A stretch of 64,000 bases of DNA from contig NC_092575.1 in NCBI RefSeq assembly GCF_037975245.1, forward strand, positions 26,819,841 through 26,883,840. The letters are read 5' to 3'. The translations under genes were made by a program, and so were the position numbers. How positions within the stretch are numbered: the stretch's first letter is position 1; each line of letters opens with the position of its first letter. The DNA is from Apostichopus japonicus. Its lineage: Eukaryota > Echinodermata > Holothuroidea > Aspidochirotida > Stichopodidae. The notes under the pieces were generated by a model. The model saw nothing but the letters and a program-made list of their open reading frames with translations. It ran no database searches and was not told where the DNA came from. Positions 1 through 12,100 of this stretch are shown in pieces.

Positions 1-162
1 AATTTTCAATGGAAAAATTTCTATAACAGTCATATAGAACTAGTCAACTTTCTATCTGATTTGTCGAGGTAATTTGCATCTATGACTCGGGCAGAAATTG
101 CTATTTTCCTTAAAAGTTAAGCAAGCAACAGTGTTTATCATCTTACTAAACACGCATTGAAC

Positions 163-218
163 AAGGAGGGAGGGTGGGGTGAGGGAGGGAAGGAGGGTGG
201 GTGTGGGGGGGGGGCTTT
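163..218 (+). repeat. G-rich low-complexity tract
   Basis: GGGAGGGTGGGGTGAGGGAG-type sequence with at least eight runs of three or more G and a run of ten; quadruplex-prone by composition. Confidence 0.5.
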
Positions 219-2338
219 AAGATTAGCAAGAAAGTTTCTAAAAGTTTTGTTCTGTGGATATGTGAAGTTTAGCGTGGGCCTATACGTTTACGAAAAGTCA
301 CACCAGGCGAGATCCTGCGCGGTTAAAAGCAGATGATTATTTAATCTATCAGACCCCACTCTAAACCACTTCGGGTAAATCGAAAACGGTCTCCTCATAA
401 TAATGTCAGTGTGTGCATACTGGGGCATGTCAAAGTTACCTTAGTCAGGGAACGGAAACACAACTCAAGCCGCAACAAGGTATTGAGATGGGCCTTCACG
501 AGACAATATTCTCTTTACTGAGGTGAGATTTCCACAATTATTTGCTACCGAAATTGACTATTTACATGTATCTTATGGGGAACCCGATGGGCTTAGACAC
601 ACTATAAGAAAAGAAGAAATGACCCTCAAAGCACTCCAGTTCTATCCGGTATCACCGGGATGGCTATCCAAAGCAATTATGCCTTTTGCCAATAGAGAAA
701 AATGATACGTTGTCCATGTTGTACCCTGGTCGTCCACGTGTAGTTAAATATGCATAAACAGCATAATACCCTGAAATGAAAATAAAATAAGAAAAACATC
801 TCATTATTTAGTTAAATAAATTAATCGATACATTACAATTGAAACACCAAGAAATAGCTCTCTGCAGAACTCTCACATTTAATAATTTCTTTTATCCTTT
901 TCGTCGAACATCACAAGTACTATTTGTCTGTTATTTAATTCCCTTAATTCTTTGTAAAAGATAATCTTAGGTTTGCGAACACTAAAACACTTCGGCTCCC
1001 ATATTGCATTTGTTTTGATGGATACCCTGTAATGTATTTTCAGTGAGAGATTAACCTATATGACGTAAAAATCAAAAGACAGAAGTATTTTTCTAATAAA
1101 TTTCTGTCATCGTGAATGTATTAAGAGATTTAGTCAACTTAAAATGACAAGGGAATTTATTACAATGGAAGCCGGAGCCGGGTAGTGCCCAGGGGGAAAA
1201 CTTATGTCACTGACCGCCTTTTGTTTAGCCCGTAAAATATTCCCATATGTCTGCTATTTGGCTGCGGGCATTTGGCTCGTATTCCACCACCCCCTCCCCA
1301 AACGCCCTCCACCTTTCTCGTATGAAAAGGTTGTTATATATAGCTTAATTATTAAATGATTACGTCACAACAATAATGAGAAATCTTACCCCCTGGTATG
1401 AAGAAAAACAGCCCTACTATTATACAAATTATATCCGTCACTGTTTCTGTTAAAGAAAAGAGCAATAAAGTACATGGTAAAATCTTGAAAAATTTAATTG
1501 AAAATGGTATCTGCAGTGTGGATCCAATAGGATGACTGTGATGATTACTTACTTCAAATACATAACAATTTCTGTCAACACATCCGTGTATTGTAGTCTG
1601 CGTAGGGTTATTGATTGGTCAAAATGCATACGTGTTCAAAATTCTCGAATCTGATTGGCCCGTTGTAGTCAGCTGACCGCGCATTAACCTATGAATAATG
1701 CACCGTTTAAATGAGATCAGTTTTGAATATGCTTGTTAAGTTAGTTTCGAACTCTCATTGGCGTATAACGTCAATTGCTGGAATCCCTCGGCCTACAGAC
1801 TGGTGGATCGCTTGCGTTATACCTAACTTCGTGCATTATCCTGCGATAAATGCACGGTGGACTAGTTGTTGATTAACTCCTACATAATCGAATGACATTT
1901 TAAACAGTCGACAACTACCGGTTCGTGGTATCATCTTCTATATACCCGGTTATTCCTTTGCCATTTGAACGTTCTTTTGACAATCAAAACAAATGCCGTA
2001 TAAGGCGCGCATATAATTTTGTTCAAGATTAAGTTAACGCGCATATTCAAAATTAATATCTTTCTTCCCCTTTTCTTTGGGGTCTTGGATATGACAATTT
2101 TTTGTGGGCTTTCATTCCTATATGAAATGATGACACAATCATATTGTTACTCGTCATATTTGTATCATACCATAACATGCTGGAATATATGTCGGCATTC
2201 ACACACAATACTTGCCATCTACTTTTAGTCTTTTTGTCTTCATGAAACGATTGGCGTTCCGTGAATTATTTACTAGAGACGAAGCAACTGTACCAGAAAT
2301 AGTGTTGAAATAACAGGTATTGAATTGCATAACGGAAA

Positions 2339-2401
2339 CTTTGTACTTTTGAGGACAAAGTGCCAACTTACTTTGTCCTCAAAAGTACAAAGTAAGTTGG
2401 C
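2339..2401. repeat. Two overlapping, mutually exclusive hairpins
   Basis: A 23-bp perfect inverted repeat (2339-2361 with 2370-2392, 8-base loop) overlaps a 14-bp perfect inverted repeat (2362-2375 GCCAACTTACTTTG with 2388-2401). The second hairpin uses the first one's loop and part of its right arm. Confidence 0.5.
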
Positions 2402-3119
2402 GCAATTTGTACAATGTGTAAATATAAGAGAGTCTTAAACTTACTTTAAAGGAGATGTAAACACAACCATCATCATTGGTCTATTTGATCGATGTAACTA
2501 TTGCGAAACAACTTCCCTAAACAGCTTGGAAGAATATCATTCCAGTGCAGAGGAGTGTAATGTCACGTGACACACAAGATAAAGACTTGATCAAGTCTAA
2601 ATATGCCATCATCTACTGACTTGGTCTTACTTTTCTTTTTCGTTTCTTTTTTCTATTTGGATTTATTTCTCTAATTACGACAAGGTTTAATTTCTGTAAT
2701 AGAAAATGGATTAAGGAAATGCTGAATCTAGAATTTATATTACCACGACCTAAGGATGACACAAGTTTAGTTCAGTATGACGCCATTGATTTACAAAGTG
2801 ATAACTGCACCTTCCCCTCCCCGCATACGACTTTTAAATTATGATATTTCCCCACAACGGAGCAAGATTTAGTTAAGCTGTTTGCTGGGGTTGTTCATCA
2901 CAAAGATCTTTATTATTTAAGCTAACGATGATCTTTAAGAATTATAAAAGATTCTTATTAATCTACGAGTCTTAAACCGCTTGAGAAAAACAAAACCCAA
3001 CAATAATTGTGACCGTACAGTTTGTAAACAAGTGTGCTATATTGTGATCAGATCTGTTTGCCCATCGTGCTCTTATGGTAGACGCACTGGGCACTCATAC
3101 ACATTTACGTAGTACTCAC

Positions 3120-6100
3120 CATTTTCCCTTACTTGAGCGAGAATACCAGCGACGAATAAACCTAAAATAAAGAAAATATAAGTGAAAATGTACCAATGTT
3201 TGAAGTAATAAAACAGGTTGCAAATGTTTATGACATATATAGTATGCTCGTTTGACTCCCAACTATAAAACAATTTTTCACGTATTTATGATTTCCCGCA
3301 AGCTTATGATCAGATATGCGCTGAATGAATATCTTCTCACTGCAGGCCGTTCCCCCTATTCTTCTGGTAGTATCACATATATGGTATCCCGGGGTAACAC
3401 TGCAAATGGTGCCGTTAATACTTATTATTACAGGAAAACCTCTCTAGGAAGAAACTTGACTAGTAAAATAAATAGAACAGCACACGCATGATGAAAATAA
3501 CGCCTTTTCACACATCCCCAATTATTACAGATTCCTTTATGCTTGCCAACCGTCAGAACGTCGCCATATTGCTCGTAATTGTCATATTTCGCTTAATACT
3601 AATACCCTTCGAATGATGCAAGTCTAAATACAATACGAAGATATGAAGTAAACATAAGTTAAGGGGGAATGCCCAATGGTTTTGATAACGTTTGTTTTGT
3701 TGTTGTTGGTGTTTCGTTATAAATGTTGCAATATCGTTGTAATGCCACCTTGTTGTTGCCTGCTTGCGTTGTTAATGTCACATTGTTACACCGTGCGAGT
3801 AAGACAAATTTATCCTGTGTGGGTTTGTGTGTTTGTCTGCTTCTGTATGTGTTGTGTGTGCAATTACACTGGTAACTATAGTTCTACGAAGGAAGCTTCC
3901 ATAATGTAGTTAATACTGAATGTCTCTCGATTGCACATTAGTTCCCTATGCTGAGTACTAGACACCAAACAAATTTCACAAACGTTGACAATATACGGCA
4001 TGACCATTGGAAGTCTACGTTCATTTTCTCATAGCGGTACATCGTTTAAGGCTGACTTTAGCCATGCAGTACAATGTGTGACATATCCAAGGGCAAGTCT
4101 AAAAGAATAGATAGCTGAAATGCTAGTTATATTTCTGTATAGTTAGGCCTATGATAGCTATATAAAACCAATAAAAGAAAGCTACCTTAAACGTTGTGTC
4201 TTTGGTGCTGTAAGTTTGTTTACTAGCTTGTAAAGATCAGTTGAATTCTTTCAAATAAGTTTGTATTCTGTAATATATCGTTACTTTGAAAGAACGTTAT
4301 ACAAATTATCGCCCACGCACTCTGCCTGGCAGGTTTCAATCTATGGTTAGACAATATATATATATCTTGATTTTACTTGAAAAGCCGATGTCCGGATGGT
4401 AGATTGGTTTACCTATTACTATATACATTCTTTTAGGAGTGTCCGTGTGCGTTGTAGTGTTTATTCTTCATAGCGATATTAGCAAGTTTTGACCACTATA
4501 TATAATGAACTCTTTGCGAATCAGGCTTGCGTGATATTTCTTATTAAGTTGTTAAATCTGTTTCTAGTTAAAGGACCGCACTACCGCCAGTATAGGCTTT
4601 AAATATATAAGTAATTGTATTTCAGGGATGGACGGCCACCTTTCTCAAGAGAGATGGTCTCGAAACTAGGCCGGTGATATCGGTGCAAACCGTTGTCAAA
4701 CTTGATCGAAAACTTTGACCACCAATCGGCTGAGAACAAGTTCTTAAATCTAAACATTTTATTCATTTCTTATTCATTTCTGTTCAATACAGTAATTCAT
4801 TCTCTCCCGATACCCACAAAAATGTGAATTCAAACAAAACCCTTTTTTGGACAGAGAAAGCCTGACAGTGCCATTAATGGGCGTCTAGAGGTGCCAAGTA
4901 TCAACAAATTTCTCCCTTAGCTCAAACCATGGTTGGGCTAGGGTGAATGTAGACTATCCCAAGAGAACCATTTATATAGCTGTATATAGCAGGTGCGTAT
5001 CCAGGGGGGGGCGTTGGGGGCGCGCGCCCCCCGGGTAAGAAAAAGAGGAGAGAAAAAAAAAGAAGAAAAAAGAGGGGAAAAAAGAAGAGGAGGAGAGGAA
5101 GGAAGAGAAAAGAAAAAGAAGAAAGAGAGAAAAAGGAGAAAAAGAGGGAGTAAAAGAAAAACGCGAAGACACCGGGAAGAGAAAGAGGAACAGTGACATC
5201 ATTACAGCGCTGAAGGGTAGCCAGTGACGGATCAATGATTTCGTAAAAGTTTGACTCACCCTACCCCTTACACCGACAACTCCATTTTTTGACGTTTCCA
5301 TTTTCCTCTCTCACTAATGATCTATATATATACTATATATGGTCTATCATAACGCGTGTGTAGAATTGTGCTATCAAACCAACTGTGGCTGGTCTCGAAC
5401 TCGATCGTGTCGTTGGGGAACATGACGATTTTTGGGATGGGGGCGACCGCCCGCCCCCCCCCCCCCCCATTCAGCATTGTTTTAAATGATATCGCTAAGT
5501 AATTTCAAAATAGAAAGTGCTTAGATGCAACTTACAAGGCCTGGGAAGTGTCATTTCCAGCGATCTGGGAGACATTTTCGGCCAAAATTTGCTTGTACGC
5601 TTCGCGCTAACAAATGGTCCTGTGTAGTGCCATTTCCAGCGATCTGGGAGGCATTTTCGGCCAAAATTTTCTTGTACGCTTCGCGCCAACCTGTGGTGGC
5701 GCTACGCTGAGATAATTTGCCTACAGGCTTCGCCCTCCCTTGGCAAATTCCTCGCTATGCGCCTGTTCGAATTTGTGACGCAAACAGCAGATATCACATC
5801 ATATCAGTGAGCATGAAAATGGCGTTCCAGGATGAAAAGCCTCAAAACTGTCCGACTTGCCTAAAAAAGTAACCCAAAATTTCCGCGCGCTTCGCGCGCG
5901 TTCAACGTGTTAATGTCAATATCATATAAGCAAGCATCGGTTAATACATCGCATGCCATCATGTACCGTACGGTCCGTTCAAATTGCGCAGTATACCGCG
6001 GGATGCTAATGTAAACAACGACATGTCTCATGTAGATGTGTATAAAAAGCATGGAGGTCCAATTATGTCAAAACTCTCTTTTACATTAGTAATGGCGAAT

Positions 6101-9100
6101 TAGGGGCTGCACACCCGCCGCGCAGTGGCGGAGCGTCCATACGGTCAGGGGGCGCATGCCCCCCCCCCCCTGACGGACTCAAATGGACTGCTGGCGCGTT
6201 TTTCAGCTCTTTACCACTTTTTACTTATTCTAGATTATTGACTTTTTTATTGCGCTCTCATCTACTTATTGACATTTCTCACATTTTGTTCGTGTAATTT
6301 GGAGATGACACCTATTTATTCTTCGTTTATCTGCAAAATTAGCCAGGCCCGGAAAAGGTCATTTCCGGCTATCTAGGGAGTATCTTTACTCAACAATTTT
6401 CTGTACGCTACGCGCCAACCAGTGGTGGCGCTCCGCTTAGATAGTGTTGAAAGCGCCCCTACAGACCATTCTCGCTCCTCCTGACCAATACCCCTAGCTC
6501 CGCCACTTCCGCCGCGCCTCCTACGCCTATGTGTATAGTGTTCGGTTTCGGAAATATCTGCTATTTTTTCATTTCCTTCAACCAAGTTTTATAATAGCCG
6601 TTATAACAGGTTTTAATATTTCTACACCAATAAATTAACTGTGTCTGAATTTTCGAAAATTTCTGACCAACATTCTGCATGCACACTTCCCTCTACTCGT
6701 GCAATTTTGACCAGTCTGTTAGGGGTTCAAGGAAGTTTTTCTATATTGGTTGTCCATAGATGAAATTTTGTACAACATTATGGGTATGTTTTCAAGTGAG
6801 TTTATTCACGAGAAATGGGAATTTTCAAATTCGGAACAAATATGGGGCTTAAAACCTTGAAAAGTGGGGCTGACGGGTATTGTTGGCCGTGACGTAGAAT
6901 CACCTACAAAAGCAAAGACCCACAGGAGATGCGATCAGGTCGAACATGATGTGTGCCGGGTTGACAATCTTCAAAAAGGTTATGGATGGAAAAAAAAAAC
7001 TATTAGGAAATACTTGGTTCTCAGGCAAAAAGTGTACATCTGGTTGGTCATTTCAAGCCCGAGAAGTGCCGTTTCCGGTGATCTGGGGGGTATCAAAATA
7101 AGAAATTTTCTTGTACGCTGCGCGCCAACCGATGGTGGCGCTCCGCTTAGATAGTAATTCGCGCCCCCCGGGTTTGAAAATCCTGGATACGCGCCTGTAT
7201 AGGGTGTACTGCATGGACCAAAGCGTCACTAAACAGATTGATTGGATATTATTGTCGTGGCAACATGTGGCATAATTCAATACGTTCAACTTAGAAGAGA
7301 TAGGAAAGTACTTTCGCTTAAGAAAAGCTCTGTGTATTTACTGCAATGATCATGTAATTGAAAGGTAAAATATTCCAATTCAGTTGTTTCAGCCGTCACA
7401 TTTGTACAACCATTTTCATTTACCATTTACAATAACCAACAAACAGACCACCTTATTTACATCACATGCAGGTTGTGTCCTGGTAAACTCATCGCCAATC
7501 TGAAGACCCTTATAAGTCCACGAAGGTCCTTCTAACAATTAGGTAGACAGGAGGTATATATTCTCAAAGAAGGGAGAATGTGGGACACAATCGGATCTCA
7601 TGAAGAATCCATCAGTGACTGTGGTTAGATTTATTCATAACTGATGGTGTGATACACGTTTTATCAACTTAGCATCATCGAGACATCTCTCAGTATTTGT
7701 TATATCACTATTCAACCGTTGATTGAGCAATGGACAGTCTACGGTATACCACACACAAGCTAAAACACAACGCTTTGAATCAATTTGATGTATCTCATCA
7801 TAAACATTATTATGTAGCCATGACCTTTGACCGTCGTCTCGAAAGAAGTGATGCATATAACTGCAACCAACCGTAAAGGGTAAAGCATAACTTGTTTTAT
7901 GTGTTAAAATGTATAAATTCGGAGTACACTTTTAATCCATGTACACTGCAGTTAAACGCGTTTAAGTTAACACAGCACCTGTTTTTATGCCCTTAGTTGA
8001 TATGAATACGTAACACGTTTTTCTTGTTTACAATGCACTTCATGGAATGTAAAATTGCAATAAAGTGCAACTTCCTTTACATCTAGGAGTATACAAAATT
8101 CTGTTAAAGTGGACTTGACGTGTATTTGTACGCGTTACGAGACGGTAAAAATCAATAGTGCGCTATTATCACACGCTCCTACAATGAGCAACATTCGCCC
8201 CGATAAGTATATGCAAAGTGGTCTAAGCTAGACTGGGGTACCTGCTATGAGAATACGTTGAATGCCTAAACTAATTGACGGAGGAATTGAATTTCTCGAG
8301 ATACTGCAAAACTAACTGATTGTGACATTGAAACAACAAACAAGTTTTGTTTCTTTTCACCAGTTCCTTTCCAGCATATGTATATATTTATTAAATTCAA
8401 TTGGAAAAAACATTCTCTTAGCATTGCACAATATTTTTCCTCATTTTCAGTGCATTTATATAGTTTTAAGTATTGTATATAAATTATCATGATGAATACA
8501 CATTTTTCTTCTTTGTACCTGTCTTTCTAGTTTGTATTGTACATCAAAAATATTCGTTTAGGCTTTGTTAAACATTAATGTATTGTTCAAAGTTGCTGGA
8601 ATTTAATTGTTGTCATTGTCATTGACAAACCGATAGAATATTCTGTGTGTTAAATGTACCGAAACTGTTCCCTGTGTTGTTGTCTTTGTTTTGTTTTTGC
8701 TTTGTGTTTTTTATTAACCATAGAATATTTTCAGCGTATTTATTGTTTCTACACCGGGAGGGGGAGGGAAAGGAACAAGGATGTGGAGGGTGCAGGTAGG
8801 GTCTGCTGTTTGACGACTTGCAACTCCTTTCCCAGGAGAACATGTTGTCAGTGTTAATCGGTCCTTTAGTCAGGTATGAATGCAAAAACATGTTCCAAAG
8901 TATTGATCCAAGGTACTCATCTACGCTGTAAACTATGGCCTATTAAGGGGGAGGCTTGCCCCATAAAAGAGTGAGTTAATCCCTCATTGAGTCTGACCTC
9001 TGGCCCTGACTTACCTAAGCCAATAATTAAAAGAGTCCAAGCAACTATAATAGCTTGCTTATATTCTCGGACTTGAGGATGCTGCCACCACCTATAGGAA

Positions 9101-12100
9101 AAAAAGGAAAGTAAACAAGGAGAAAAAGAAAAAAGGATAAAAGTTATGTAATGTATTCAATCTTCTCTTGTAAATAAATAATTCTATGGTAACTTCGACA
9201 GACCTGGAAATTTGAAAGATTTCATTCTCACACACAACATAGACATTACGGTTCATTCACGTGAGCAATCGAATCAATTTATATATATATTTACTTATTT
9301 ATATGTTTAAAAAGTACAAATACCAATCATTATTTGGTATATTTTATAATGTACAAATACCAATCATTATTTGGTATATTTTATATTTGAATATACCTGC
9401 TCCGCTGTTTTTTTTTAAATAATTCCAGAATGTTCTAAACTATGGAGCAATAAATTCCTACAGGATTGCATGAAAAAAAAGCCCTTCTCACCATTTGCGT
9501 CGACTGTGTGATGGACTCGTTTTAGTTCCATTCTGTTCCACATCTCTCTTTGGGCTCGATGCCGCGACGGATGTCGCCGCTGCAGGGTTCAGTAGTGGCT
9601 ATGTAAACAACAAATGATATAAAACAATGTGTTACAGCTCCGTGTCTGTACTAATAATGATGCATTTATTTGCTTAATAGATACGTACATTGCATTGACT
9701 GACTCGGAATGCTAACGACCCCTGTACGGACTTTGTTATTTTATCACAATTTGGGTGAGGGTGCGACGGCACTAAGTAGGTTTAATATTCAAAGTTCAAA
9801 GAATATTGTAACATGTAAAGCAATTAAATGTCTGATAGTTACCGTCAACAGTTTAAGATAAAATTTGAATATATTTTGTTATATGTACATGTATATATGT
9901 ACATGTATATACATGATTGTGTATATGAATATGTATATGTATTTATAAATGGCAATGAATATGAATGTTAATATGTATATGTGTAGATATATGGGTCTGT
10001 TCACGTTAAAGCGCCCAAATTAGCATAAATGGCATTTGGAGCATTGTGACAAAATAATTAGAGATTCTAGAGATACAAATATTATCCCCATGGAGAGAGT
10101 CCACCTAGCTGTACCTACCATAGCATAGACAATTTCCTGAGATATGCATATATATATGCTATACTCCCAGAGGTGCCGAAATGTGGACGGAAAATGTTGC
10201 CGTTTTCAAACTGCACTATTTGTACTTCGAGCTATTCTCAACTCCAAAAGTGGATTACTCCAAATTTTGTCATGATTGAACTTTGTGGCTATAGGTTCCC
10301 TCTCATAAATATTTCAGAAAATTTCATTGATGAATTTGCGAATTATTGCGAAACCGGACCAGTGTTTCGGACATCACTTTTTCCGTCCACATTTATACAC
10401 CAATTTGTGAGTGGCATAGTTTGGGGTTAAATAACAAATGTTGACAGTGGTGTGCTTTTTCGATACTGTCATAGTTGTATCAAATAAAATATATATCAGA
10501 TGCATGTCCATTCAGCCACATTTTACTATACGATAAAGTTAAACAACATGCAAAATGTTTCCGTCCACATTTTGGTGATGTCCGAAACATCATGAAGCAA
10601 CTAATATATGAAGTATGTTAAAACCCACAAGACTATTTTGTTACTCTAATTAAAGCATAAGTACTCCCTCAACTACAGTATGTACATGACACATTTCCAC
10701 TCATCCGTTTTGATTTTATAAACATTTCAATTTTTCCGTCCATGTGTGTGATGTCCGAAACACCAGTGATGTCCGAAACAAGTTTTCATTAATATTGCTT
10801 TATATTGCTTGAATAAAAGACACAATAGATGAGCACTTCATATATTATGACAAGTTCTATTGTTACAAACATACATACTGTACTACTCAAAACTTTTTCC
10901 ATCTTTACCAAATATTATAGCAAAATAACCTTAAAAGTATGTTTCGGACATCACCGTGTGTTTCGGACATCACTTTTGTGAATCCAACATATTGTAAAAC
11001 AGCACTAGTTTCAACTGAATGATTCAATTGGTTGATTTCAGTGTGCTAGAATACACTAAGATCCTACAACAGAATGCTTCTTAACTTTTGGTGTCATGTG
11101 ACCAACATGTATTCATCTTTTGATGACTTGTGACAAGTCTAAAATGATATTCTACATATTTGGGTATGAATGTTACTGGGAACATCAAATTACTTGGATT
11201 TTTCTAGAACTGACATCATTAACACTACAATTTTCCATCACTTAGTACTGAAGAAGTAAAAAAACCGTTTAGTGATTTTTTTTCTGACATAACATGTAAC
11301 AGGATGCCATCACAGTATACAGTACATTAGAAAGTAATGCTGTAATTGTCTGCTATACTGTAGCTTGAATCAAGCTATTTGTCACAACCATAGAAAGCCT
11401 ATTTACAGGCTAGAAGAACTACATCAAAGGGCACGTGGGTACCATGCATGGACTGTCATGTGATGTGTTCCAGCTTCCATGGCGGTACCAATTTGATATT
11501 TCCCAATATCATATTGAGAATTGTAAAGTTAATTACACACAATTGGAATAGGCCTAGACGAGTTTTGTAGCACAGTAGCTCATGTTTCTATCACATCGGT
11601 CTACAGCATAGTATGTCAACGTCACTTTGGAAAACTGAACACCGTTCAGTGTCGTCTGTCGCTCTATATGTATGGAATCAGTGTGCATCTATAACACCCT
11701 ATGTCAGAGCAGTTTAACTGTTGATGGGAACTTGATGGTTGTCAAGAAAAGCTACCAGTACTTTGGGAAGATGTTAGCTAAGTAGTAGGACCGTGGAACG
11801 TGTCTGGTGATCTAACCTATAAATATTGCTCAACGACTATAACTATAATGTTAAGGTACGACATTGCTAGGTAAATGTGTGTTGTCTGCTGCTAGAAGCC
11901 CAAATATACATTTACTGTAGTTAGTTAGTAAATCACAATGGGCAATGTGGAGATTAATGCAGTATATCAGATTATTAGTACCACCCTGGAACACATTACA
12001 GTACATGACCCTCTTTGACTGGTACGCGGATTTACTGTGTGATGAAACCTCCAGGTTTACTCGATGGTGTCAACAGTATTAATATACACAGAGTGGTGCA

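Larger units (their letters stand above)
1..3100. other. No gene recognised
   Basis: AT-rich sequence on the downstream side of the last visible TMEM134-like exon. Apart from the G-rich tract and the double hairpin I see nothing I can support. Small open frames at 523-705 and 2019-2228 lack splice or homology support. Confidence 0.5.

Noticed and set aside
3330-3450. Minus-strand sequence after TTTGCAG reading VTPGYHICD, resembling the P-G-x-Y-H motif of the TMEM134 second span
   Set aside because: It lies upstream of exon 3161-3120 in transcription order, so it cannot follow it, and the surrounding residues do not match a membrane span.
4972-5301. Ser/Phe-rich and Lys/Glu-rich frames (also at 22.7-23.1 and 30.3-30.7 kb)
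   Set aside because: Translations of the polypurine/polypyrimidine core of MITEs.
4990-7197. One single 2.2-kb transposon from the left CAGG end to the right CCTG end
   Set aside because: TATAG-like flanks are suggestive, but internal ends at 5765 and 6124-6507 show several insertions; I list the blocks separately.
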